This document shows, piece after piece, positions 34,873-45,030 of a stretch of 64,000 nt of DNA. The number at the start of each line of letters is the position of its first letter. Within the stretch, counting starts at the first letter, position 1. Position numbers and translations under genes: made by a program. The stretch spans positions 10,600 to 74,599 of the forward strand of contig NMRA01000873.1 of assembly GCA_002633005.1 (NCBI GenBank), written 5' to 3'. This DNA is from Phoronis australis. Lineage: Eukaryota; Phoronida; Phoronidae. Below the pieces are notes generated by a model. It searched no databases. It was not told the origin of the DNA and saw only the letters and a list, made by a program, of their open reading frames with translations.

Positions 34873-36017
34873 TGCACAGGCTCCATTACGGACACCAAGG
34901 AATTGTTCGCTGTCAGCAACTAGCCCGATCCACTGTCTATTGGCCTGGCATTATGAAGGACATAGAAAACCTCGTATCCACTTGCGAAACATGCCAGAAA
35001 CATCAGAGCTCTTCACCCAAAGAACCTCTGGAATCTGTCGCCGATGACATACCAAACATTCCCTGGCACACCATTAGTGCTGACCTGTTTTATCTAAACG
35101 GCCAAGAATATTTCATCGTCGCTGATTATTTCTCCAAGTACTTCATCGTCGAGAAGCTGAACACCTCTACCAGTCAGCGAGTTGCGAGCATTTTCAGCCA
35201 TATCTTCGCCATGTTTGGTCCACCTGATACTTTGATCACCGACAACGGGCCCCAATTCATCGGAGCCCCCGTCAGAGCCACGGTAAAGATGTTCGACATT
35301 TTACATATCACTTCGTCGCCCCACCACCCCCGCTCACATGGCTTCATTGAACGCATGATTCGTACCGTCAAGAACCTGATGCTGAAGACACAGCACCTGG
35401 ACGAGGCTTTTCTCCAATACATGACCACACCCACGAACCCCCAGATGGCCTCCCCCGCTGAACTTATGTTCGGCCGCAAGCTGAGAAGTAAACTACCATC
35501 TTACATCCAAAGACAGCCACTCCAGCGCGACGACAACCTGCCTCACCCGAACTCGCCTGATAAGCGCGAACTAACAGAACTGCAGCTGAACGAGCGCGTG
35601 TACTATCAAGACGTCGCCACGAAGACTTGGTCACCTGGCACCATCATCGGAGTAGGCCCAGAACCACGGTCCTATACGCTACAATGCGAGACAAGCGGTC
35701 GCACACTTCGCCGCAACCGTATCCTGCTTAGACCTCGACAAGTGCAGGGCCGTGGCACGATCATGAGATTCGACCCCTCACCAGCTCAGATGGCCATAGA
35801 TCCCGACGCCAGAAATACCTTACCTCCCCAAACCAGTGCGCCCACCGTTACCACCCGCGAACCACCGTCTGAAGTCCGACCAACACCGCCTAACCATGCT
35901 CCGGAAACGGGCAATAATGCGGCTAAGCCTCCCATCATTTCACCCACCCCGAGCACTGTGGTTACCCTCTCCGGACGAACGGTTACAAGACCAGCACGAC
36001 TCGTCCAAGAGATGTAG
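34873..36017 (+). CDS. Gypsy integrase (C-terminal part of pol)
   Basis: About 380 codons after the gap to TAG at 36015-36017. It opens with the HHCC zinc module (LHRLHYGHQG...CETCQKH). The catalytic core has D in TISADLFY, D in LITDNGPQF and E in SHGFIERM, with 35 residues between the second and third, the DD(35)E spacing. A C-terminal region follows with TWSPGTIIGVGPEPRSY and RTLRRNRILLRP, as in many Gypsy integrases, then a proline-rich tail. No stop or frameshift was seen. The frame differs from gag, but the gap prevents saying whether a frameshift is used. Confidence 0.9.
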
Positions 36018-36168
36018 TTACAAGCAGCCAAACCGTTGGGGCAGAATAATCCCCGTTTGACTGTCCAGACAATGATAGTCCACCCATTGTCTTATAGTTA
36101 GGACCAGTTATCATAGTTTTAAAATTAGGATAGTGTTTCATTGTATATTTTTCTTTCAACAAGGAGGA

Positions 36169-36346
36169 TGTTACGTTATGGTCAGTAGTAACTAAAGATG
36201 TCGCTACCAGTGTCTTAGTATAGTAGGCATGCTCTGTTACCTACTTCCTGTTCCGGTTTGTGTTTCATGTACTCTCAACATAAATGTCTTAGTCACAATC
36301 GTATCGATCTTCATCTTTGGTCCGAAACCAGCATAGAAACACAACA
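36169..36346 (+). repeat. 3' LTR of the Gypsy element
   Basis: Same ends as the 5' LTR; differs by ggtttgtgtttc versus ggtttgtttc and caacata versus caatata. Followed by the gacaa target duplication. Confidence 0.92.
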
Positions 36347-36351
36347 GACAA

Positions 36352-36660
36352 TACAACGAGGCGGAACCGGAAGAGGTCCCACCAAACACAGTCGTACGAA
36401 TAACAATGCAATGGAGAAGTGACACAAACATTCTTTCCTACTGCATCCACTATTGCTAATGGTAGAATCTGACGTAACAGCATTGCACCACAGTCATAGT
36501 GGTTATGCACTTTAAGGCAAGATATGTGAGTCTCTAGGCTTTTCGGTTAATTATGGGGATAGTTATAAGCATATTTGCAATGTACGTTGTCCAATCTTGC
36601 AAGAAGCAAAAAGCAAATTATGCTACCATAGTACACATCGTAATCAGCGCAATCTCATGG
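36352..36660 (+). pseudogene. Decayed Calx-beta paralogue, 3' part
   Basis: Removing the Gypsy element and one gacaa joins this to the 31790 fragment. One frame reads NEAEPEEVPPNTVVRITMQW, like a membrane-proximal stretch. After stops, MGIVISIFAMYVVQSCKKQK follows at about 36553, a hydrophobic span plus basic residues placed where the intact gene has its transmembrane segment. The similarity is weak; the position is the main argument. Confidence 0.35.
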
Positions 36661-37228
36661 GTGACTAATCAGTTATAGTCGGAGGTCGGAGGAAAGAGGG
36701 GCTCTAAAAACGTTTTTTGCTGAAGATTGAAACCGTGGTTAGTGACCGTCACGCGCAAGAAGCAGGCAGGGAACTTCCGCAACAGGTGACATGGAAAGTA
36801 GTGAAGTTGAGTGAAACCATAGATTATAGACAACAGATTCGCAACTCCGGCATATTCTTACATGCTGAGCTGAACTCTCCTGACCTTTCTGGTGCAGTTT
36901 CCGGTTAGTGTATTTTGACGAGAAATACTTGCATCTACTTTACTGTCCAAAACAACGAAAAAAATATTAATTACGGCATTGAATCGCTTTTCAAGGTCTT
37001 TCAATAGAAAAGTGTTGGTATTGTGAGTAATTTTGGCAATGCTACTGGTAATTAATTACAAAATTCAAACTTCGGTGCCGACTGATTATGTCGTCTGCTT
37101 GCCCAATAGCAGCATAGTTATCGGACAGTTTTTGATTCATGGTTCACATAGGCCTACTGAGAAAACTACAAAAGCATGTTTATAAATCAAAATTCTCAAG
37201 TGAGCAGTTCTTCTGGGAAGTGTTGAGT

Positions 37229-37285
37229 GGCCCTTAAAAGGGTCGTTGGTTGTAGGTATAGCGTGAAATGGTTCTTAAAAGAACC
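37229..37285 (-). terminator. Two histone-type 3' stem-loops, no histone gene
   Basis: Minus strand: CAACGGTTCTTTTAAGAACC (stem GGTTCT/AGAACC, loop TTTA; 37285-37270) and, 41 bp on, CAACGACCCTTTTAAGGGCC (37244-37229, one imperfect pair). A six-pair stem with a four-base U-rich loop preceded by CAAC is the 3' processing signal of animal replication-dependent histone mRNAs. A purine-rich CAGAAGAAC follows the second at about 37215, like a histone downstream element. No histone ORF lies within 1 kb on either strand, so these are relics or coincidence. Confidence 0.35.
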
Positions 37286-38619
37286 GTTGAATAAATCAAC
37301 ATAAATCACACACTATACTCGGGAACCCAATGGTCGTCCGCCTAAGCATAAAACCGGCTTGTTGTCGTACTCACCCAATTATTCCATTTCAAAGTTATGC
37401 TCTGAATAGGATTTGATTTAACTCTTACAAATATATAGTATTCGTTGATTCAAACGTTTTCTTTTACTTAAGCCGAGTTGTTCAAGTGTGCATTGCTTTT
37501 CGGCAGCCATTTTATAATGACTCCAATGGTCGTCATATGCTGCCGCCTTTTGAATGAACAGAAAACCACACAGAAAAAGGCCAAGGAAATCGTGGAAAGT
37601 GCTTTAAAGCAACTCTACTTCAACCACAAATCGTTTTACTAGTATGATATCGATTTTTAAATCGATTAAAATTGATTTAGAATTTCAGTTCTGGAAAATA
37701 AATCTCAATTGTTTTATTCCAGATAGACCTTAATTATTTTGTATTTGTGACCTCTTTATTTGACTTTTTGCTCATGTTGTTCTTAACACCACTTATCTCT
37801 GCTGTCCTTCTTTTTCTTTTCAGTTTCTCTTCATTCTCTTGTCAGCCAGAACAGAACTGTAACCCTTTGAGACTTGGTCGGCGAAAATTGATCGTTGAAC
37901 CTCGATACCATTGTTCTAATAAATTACCCATAATTGTATTGTTTGATTTTTCTTATCTTTAACAGGCTTCTGCATTCATAAATAAATAAATAAATACCCA
38001 AGTTGCATTTGAATTTTATTGCTCAATCTCTTCTTTTATTTTTGATTATGTCATGCTGTGCTGTATGTAACAATTGCAATATAGTGAAATAAAGTCAATG
38101 TTTTACTTTATTGGTGGCCATTCTCTATCAATTCAAGTATTTTAAATTTCTTCAAATCAATTCAAAATGCTTTAACCAAAAATTTCAACATAAATGTTGA
38201 GCTCAGTACTTTGTTTTGCAATAAAAAAAGTGGACAATATTTTGATGACCAAGGCGTGGACCAAAACTGTTAAGCACCCAGCGTGTTCCATTTGTCTGCT
38301 GCGTTTTTCCTTTGGCCTAACAGGTGTCGGTTAGTACCTGGGACAAACAGATACATTGCATAAACAATCCTTGAGTTGTTTTTTGTTCCGTCTGAAGAAA
38401 ATTTAATTTCTAAAATATCTTCTGAAAATGAACAAAAAAAGTGCATTTAGTAAAATCTACAAGTTTTTAAGTGGTCTCAAAAAACAAACGGTAAATGCAT
38501 TAATTTTTGTCTCAGTTCTTCCACGCGTGTTTCTCCCGAGAAGTTAGTACCTAACGTGCAGACGAGCACTCCATGTTGGAACGCTAAGTTCCGCGTGGCT
38601 GCGCTGCACGCGAAAGAAG

Positions 38620-38742
38620 ATGGCGGACGACCTTTGGAGCCTGACGAATCAAATTTTGAAAATCATCGCCTTCGTGCGATTCCGTGTTGCTGTCACCAGA
38701 CTGATGTTCCTCCCCAACATCAATGTCGAAAATCGACTTTAA
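38620..38742 (+). CDS. Possible 40-aa ORF with strong start context
   Basis: The start reads gaagATGGCGG, an excellent Kozak context in a locally GC-rich, CpG-containing stretch (38520-38640). The product begins MADDLWSLTNQILKIIAFVR and ends NINVENRL, with a short hydrophobic, basic segment. It could be the first exon of a gene whose rest I could not find, a microprotein, or chance. No homologue recognised. Confidence 0.2.
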   Translation: MADDLWSLTNQILKIIAFVRFRVAVTRLMFLPNINVENRL

Positions 38743-41700
38743 AAGTGATGGAAACTTGTCTCCTTTGTTTCTAACTTTTAACCCATTTTTTAAGAAAGGG
38801 GTGTACTGATTTTGTCTAACGTTGATAGTGCATAACTTTTGGTTTTTACAATACATTAATTGTGTTGAATGCATTCATATTAGGTGACTTCATTGAGTTG
38901 AACAGAAAGTAAATAAATGTAACACAACAAAGTTTTGAAAATAAATAGAACAGTAAAACAGGACTCCCTAAAATCGAGCTGTTTTCGAAAACTTTACGCC
39001 ATTGTTGATCTGATTGGTTCATGCATTTACGGCGGGAAAATAATAGACCAAGTATCGTGCACGTGTGCACTGTAGCAACACTTTGTATCTTATTCTTATT
39101 TGGCCAATCTGTTGATACAGTAAATTTCCTTATTTATGCCCATCCTGATTTGACTGCAACTTGAGCTTGTTGGGTTCTATCATATATTGGGTTGGCATTG
39201 GGACCCACATGATGCTCACTCGAATGGTCTTCATTTTACCAAGTATTTCAAATTGAGGTGAAGTAAATAAACAAAGTGGGTGATTATCATCACCAGAATT
39301 TCATCATTAGTATCTTTTGCCGAGACTAGGGATTGTCAGATTTGTAAGGTAGAAGTGTTTTGCTGGATTTCCAGGTCTGTGGCGTTATTTATACCGGACC
39401 AAAATTAAAAAAAACAGACCTTTGTTTGAATCAGGAGCTGCATGATACACATTTATTAGACGTGCGCAGGCATTGCACTGATCACTTGGAACCATTTTTA
39501 TGGTTTATTAATATATAGTTAAACTAAGCTGATGAGCTTGAAACCTGATTCACGGCAATTTTTGGCAGTGGTATTTTCTGAAAAATGCTCGTAAGTTGAC
39601 AACAAAGTTTGATAGCAATGCACTGCAGTTTTGTAGAAACTCTGTTCACAGGTTCCAGATGCGTCACAGAGCGTAACTTTGATGAATTCTAGCTTACGAT
39701 TTCACCTGTTTCGGAGACCGGGTTTCAACCACTTTTGGGCTGTAATAAGCGCCCCCTTCCTGAAGAGGATTTTTCTAAGCACCCTGGCCGCTTATTAGGG
39801 CGCATACGGTAATATTTCAGAAGGGCAATACTTAGTATCCTTTATGCAAGGAACCCTTTTGTTACATTAGGAGTGGGATTGGTTCATTATGTACCCTACA
39901 GGTGGCATAGGACTTTACAAAACTGGTTGAAGAATTTTGTTTTCGTCATAAACGTTCGTTTGAAAGGCTTAAGTTTGGAAATGTTAGGACTTAAGGAGGA
40001 AATTTAAAAAAACATATGTCCGCTTACAAAAAATTTAACATTGAAGAATAAAAACAACCTTTACATCCCTCTGGTGTTCCTGTTCCATGTTTTCAAAGAA
40101 GTTGGTTGCATTTTCATAGACTGCAGTCGAGAGAATTTGTGCGGCAGTATATTCGACATGAAATGAGTGTGTAACCTGCAGTTGAATTGCGTGATAGATT
40201 TTGACTGGTCCGGGTGGTTATTTTTAAAGTATTAATGTAATCTTTATTTATGTTAAAGGTTTTACCAGCGTTCTATTTATTTGTACACGAATGTGAATTT
40301 GTTGAAATCGCTGATACAAATCCTGGCCAAATGTGCGCATTCTGCTGAGATCAACCTCTGATCAGGGCCAGCGAAGAGTAATTTGGTTAATTCGCTCACT
40401 AGGCTATGGCTGAACTTCCTCATAAGGACAAGAGTTTACGAGTCACTACCTTTGGAAGAAATTTAGCGGATAATTTTCGTCAAAAAGTTTACCAGATAGT
40501 TTTCATCAAAACGGAGAAAACAAAAATGGATTTGTGAAGACAGGATTAAGTAGTAGAGTCTCTTAAAAACATTCATCTTCGAAGTGCCTTGATTGAACAA
40601 ATGTATAAAATCTTCTTGCCATTCACGTTGACACAAGAAGTAAGGTTTTCTTCCCACAGCCGATTATGGGGTCTTCGGATGGTATGGAAGCCAATTCCTT
40701 TGCATTTCGCGTGTGTGGCCGAACAACCGGCCACACAGTAGCCGATCATGATTAGCAGACGACGTACTTGCCGGAAATTGCACCAGAAAATTTAGCCAGG
40801 TGTCGCCAGTGAATAATGACGTAAGGGCTCGTGCGTAAGCTCACAGATTTCATCCACTGAAAATATACGGAGTTGGCGGTCTATGTACTATAGTCTATGG
40901 TGAAACATATGCCGCCAATCGTTAGTGTCATGAAGCATTTGAGATATTAAAGGCGAAGGCAACCTGTTTTCATGTCAATTTTTAGCAAAAATAAGGTTCG
41001 TTAGTTATCCCAGACATATTTTACAATTAATTGTAATTTTTCGTAATTTGATTAATTACTCGTCTTCTCCTCCGGAAGTGACGTTTTGGGAGGCAAGAAT
41101 TTCGCGCCAATTTAGCTCTGTGTTGAGTTTAGTGTGAGGATCTGTACTAGGGCTGTTTTTCTAAAATTGTCGTCACCACTTCCCATCGACGAGTTTTCTA
41201 CGACAAACTAGTTTGTTAGAGAACCCAATATTACGTTCGATTTAGGGATTCTTTACTTTGTGTTAATCTGAAAATGACTGGAATCGGCGATCCATATCAC
41301 AGTGACAGTAGTGACGTGAGTGAGTAACGGAGACATTGTTCATATAGACCCTATTTATGCGGCGGACATTAAAATCCAAAGCGAGGCTCACTGCGATAAA
41401 CAAAGCAAAAGTAGACATTGCGTGAGTTAAATAGCCGGTCTTTCGAGTCCAACCTGGATATTAAATTTTAATGATGTGTCGACAATTAACCACAAAGACG
41501 TAGAAAATTACATTAGAGAACGCCAAAGAGTTGTCTGACGAAAGGATTTAATTTTTTCGGAAAACTAGGTTCGAAACATGAAAAGTAAACTTGACCAAAT
41601 TGCGGTGATCGTAGTGTTAGGATTAGGTATTATGCTGAATGAAGGGTTACGTTATTTCTTGTAAATTGTTGATCAAAATACTTTCTACGCGGACCAGGTC

Positions 41701-42998
41701 ATCTGCTTGTATTGTTGACGAGTTGAAGACATATTCGACAGTGGTGGATTAGTCACATCTGGTTTAATTTGTAAATCAAGAATATTAACATCAAGCATAG
41801 CCTGATCCTATGCACTCACTGGGACTAACAGTTGATTTGTCATTGATCTGAAAGAATAATTGATGTTATTAAGTATATTCTTTATTAAAATAAAAAACCA
41901 GGCTCGTAATTGGAAATAAAAATTATTTGACCATCAATTCTGCTTTCTTAGTTGTAATAATTCTTACATCTATTTCATGTCTTCGATTTCAAATATCAAT
42001 CTGGACCGAGTTGAATTTTAAAATTAAAACACCTAATTCGTTCGTCCAAAACATAACGTCGTTTTAGAACTCAATTTCAGTTAAGTGGACAATGCAATCA
42101 TAGTTATCATGTTTCTGCAGGAGCCTCGTTCATCCGAGGGGAAAGGTGCCAGTGCCTACTGAGAGGCGATTTTTTCGCCTAGTGAGGGTGGGAACAATCT
42201 ACCTCCCGATCACCATCAGTAGCACCCCCACCCTGTTGCAAGCTCTCTTAGCCTCTGTCTCAATTTAAAGTAGCCTTTTGTGCTCTCAAAAATTGTCACC
42301 TGTGTGGTTACAGGTGATGTGAACTCGGAAAGATTTTTCATTAGGGGAATTTGTATGCCTCGTGGGGGAATTTCGCGTGATATTTCAATATTTTTGAGAG
42401 GGGAATAGGGCCGATATTGGGCCCCAAATTTGAGGGATTGAGGACCCTGTCCTTTTTGGAAAAAAACGGTAAACGGGGTTCATTCAGCGCCTATGCGTTG
42501 TTTATTCACCCCCCAAGACCCCCTGGTGGCGCACGTGGGTTAGTCAGCAATTCGCACCCGAACTCAAAAATGGGATCTGATACAATTTTAGAGGGGCCAT
42601 GCCCCCCCCCCCTAAATCCGTAGTCGTGAAAACACATCCTGTCTGGCCCATTCTCCGGTCGTTACTATGATGCTTGACAACTGACCGAGATGCGACAAAA
42701 TATGATCTAACTTATCGAAAACATTTATAAATTTTACACGGACACATTTTGCTTCGTCGCGGCGTATGGCAACGACCCAACGCTTCCGAATCTCAACGTC
42801 TTTAGAGATTGTAAAGCAGACAGTTGCGTGTCCGTATTTTTTCTAGCCGTTCGCTGAACAACACGGACTGAAACACAGAACTATGCCGATAAGCTGACAG
42901 AGCTATCGTAGCGAGCCTCGTTTTGGAACGCGCCTCGTGTCGGCATGAATAGTCTATAGCAGTGGTGGCAAGGAATTTTTTCACGGACAGTCACTCAG

Positions 42999-43298
42999 TC
43001 AGTGAGTGGGTATACTTTGTATGTTTGAGCCCGAGTATGATGAGGCAGAGTACGCACAGGCATAACTGTCCCACTTGCCCCAGTGTCCCGCAACACACTC
43101 CCACTGGATGTGGACATGAGTACCCAAACTGCTTACATCCCACAGTGTGACTCCCTCGCCACACACCTGGCACTTTCTAAATATCTCCAATACTTTAGAC
43201 AAGTCCACAATAAACTTCTCAAAGTTTGGCTCACCGATCTGTTCGTTGGACGACGAACTGTCCTCTTCACTGGGTGTCGAACTGGGCCTGTAGGCCAT
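42999..43298 (-). pseudogene. Zinc-ribbon-like middle part of the transposase
   Basis: Contains SEEDSSSSNEQIGEPNF, KCQVCGEGVTLWDVSSLGTH, then HIQWECVAGHWGKW. The C..CG ... GT.(V)..QW.C..GH...W arrangement is one I associate with THAP/Kolobok-type transposases, between THAP and catalytic core. It lies downstream of the THAP part on the same strand and stops where the core should begin. Confidence 0.5.
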
Positions 43299-43530
43299 TC
43301 ACTCCCACAACTCAGCATCGCTGCCGCAGGGCTGCTTACAGGCTCTGTGTTAGAGACAACAGCATGGGGCGAATCACAGCTAGTTCCCAGAATTGCACGC
43401 TCTGTACCTTCGGAGGCAAGGGTGACAGTTGATGAAGTGCCTCCAGTCACTGTCATGGCCATACCTCGCGAGGCTTCTCGCTTCAAAAACGCACTTCTCG
43501 GGGAAGGGGAGCACTGCCGGGAATCAACAG

Positions 43531-43813
43531 CTACGGTATCGCACCGTTCTTCAGGCGTTGTTTCGCAGAGACCTTCATAAATTCAGCGTACATATCCCTC
43601 TCGTAATCTGACAGCAGAAAATGCTTACCAAACACTCGGTAACCCTCCACTGCTTTGAACGTTGCGTTGACTGGTAGCGCTGCGTTATTCACACGAACGG
43701 GCCAAGTACGGCGAAGTGTGACATCCTTTGGAAAGCGATGCAAAGCCTAGTATTCCCAAAGCGCGTGTGAGACGATAATGAGTACATCCCGGCACGCAGC
43801 AACAGTGTGGCAT
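43531..43813 (-). pseudogene. THAP-domain fragment of the Kolobok-like transposase
   Basis: Minus strand starts MPHCCCVPGCTHYR (Cys-x-x-x-x-Cys of the C2CH zinc site), then after a frameshift near 43750 continues LHRFPKDVTLRRTW, GYRVFGKHF and QRLKNGAIP. HRFPKD...R..W and the final (A)xP after RLK are THAP signatures. The second zinc pair normally lies in a C..HF; here the cysteine before KHF is replaced (VFGKHF), so zinc binding is probably lost. An unseen intron instead of a frameshift cannot be excluded. Confidence 0.7.
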
Positions 43814-44081
43814 GTTGTCTGACTCGTAAACAAAAGCAAACGACGACCGAACTTATCACAACAGAGGTAGAACAATGACTGACTCCACAGCTCTCACAGT
43901 CACACTATATGAAAAGAAATTGGCACGAAATTCTTGCCTCCCAAAACGTCACTTCCGGAGTAGAGCACGAGTAATTAATTAAATCAAGAAAAGCTGTAAT
44001 TAAGTGAAAAATATTTCTAGGATAACCAACGAACCTTATTTTTACTAAAAATAAAATGAAAAAGGTTGCCTTTGCCTTTAA

Positions 44082-45030
44082 CTAACGCCATCAATAAAAG
44101 GGGTTATGACACCATCAAAGAAGGAAAGAGGAGAGACTAAGCAGAAAAGGCACCACCAGCATTACTGATTTACGAGAAAAGAAAAGACAAATGTACAAGT
44201 TAATTTATCATGGTGTCTTATGTCATCGATTGATGGTATATTAATTTTATAAAAGTAAATACTTCTATTCCTAGACAACTGACCTTGACTGGACCACACA
44301 AAGCAAAAATTATTACATCAATTTTCAACCCTGAACAGTCCAACTGACATTTTTCAGCTATTGGCAGACTCCAAATACACAAAAGAGCAGCACCGTCAGA
44401 AGACATGCAATCTGTAGAGATCGTTTCAGTAGAATTTCAAGTGGTAAGTAGTTTAATTTATCTCAGACACGAGTTAACAGGTAGCATAAACTACTCAAAA
44501 TCAACTCCCATCTAACGGAGCAGACGATCGCCTACGTCGTGACACTTTCAGGATTCTAGATAAGAGGAGGCGTATCCCACAAATCAATGATTTGGGATCA
44601 ATTTTTGATATGCCAAACAGGTCAATCTAGATTAATGATCACTATGTGAGTACCTTTCAGCTTCTGCTATATTAGTTAGTAGCCAAAATGACAAAGTAAG
44701 CTATCCGAAGTTTCAGGTTTACACCGATTAGAGGTCAAGCGAATGCAATAAAGGGCAACAGAAAAGAAAAAGTCATGATGCAGGAAGTAAAGTGAACGCC
44801 AGATACAGTGGTATGAAGACGAACTGCGCGTTAACTCAAAAAATTAAGTAGACTCGCGTGATTTTGAGATCACGACATATGCAGCGACAGCAATAAAAAA
44901 TTAGAGCCAGTTTACCATCTTCGTAGTTAGGCAATGTTATTCACAGTACAATTTCGTGTTTCGGGAGCATTATCGGTTTAAATTACAGTCGAGCTGCTTC
45001 ACTTAAACTGACAACTGGCATCTAACTCAA
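44082..45030. other. No gene recognised; upstream region of the 633-aa gene
   Basis: AT-rich with short uninformative ORFs. The last 100 bp should hold the 5' UTR of the next gene. I saw no convincing TATA box. Confidence 0.4.

Larger units (their letters stand above)
32739..36346 (+). mobile_element. Gypsy (Metaviridae-type) LTR retrotransposon with internal assembly gap
   Basis: 5' LTR 32739-32914 (176 bp) and 3' LTR 36169-36346 (178 bp), both TGTTACG...CACAACA, differing by one c/t and a 2-bp gt indel. The target duplication gacaa flanks both ends (32734-32738, 36347-36351). TGGTGGCAGCGG just inside the 5' LTR is the probable primer-binding site; the tRNA was not assigned. A short purine tract AAGGAGGA (36161-36168) precedes the 3' LTR. 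Gag, then a gap, then integrase last gives the Gypsy order. The near-identical LTRs say the insertion is young. It landed in the decayed Calx-beta paralogue. Confidence 0.92.
36661..40946. other. No clear gene; repeats and one short ORF
   Basis: AT-rich. Contains the stem-loops above, an (AAAT)n run at 37977-37997, a repeat with gcgccccctt...cgcttattagggcgcatacg at about 39745-39830 (a common invertebrate MITE type), and a hairpin tgtgtggcc/ggccacaca at 40712-40737. A 63-codon ORF at 36717-36908 is of unknown meaning. Confidence 0.4.
40951..44077. mobile_element. Kolobok-like DNA transposon (TTAA target, long TIRs)
   Basis: TTAA at 40947-40950 and 44078-44081 flanks terminal inverted repeats of about 163 bp (40951-41113 and 43915-44077), starting AGGCGAAGGCAACC and AGGCAAAGGCAACC and sharing the block TCCGGAAGTGACGTTTTGGG. 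Inside, on the minus strand, is a THAP-domain coding stretch and a CxxCG zinc-ribbon-like stretch. TTAA targets plus a THAP domain are known for Kolobok transposons. No DDE core was found and the left 2 kb has other repeats in it, so this copy is defective. Confidence 0.7.

Noticed and set aside
37229-37285. A histone gene
   Set aside because: Stem-loops look right, but no ORF within 1 kb on either strand resembles H1, H2A, H2B, H3 or H4.
43083-43580. 165-codon plus-strand ORF
   Set aside because: It is the opposite strand of the THAP/zinc-ribbon transposase pieces, which carry recognisable motifs; the plus-strand product has none.
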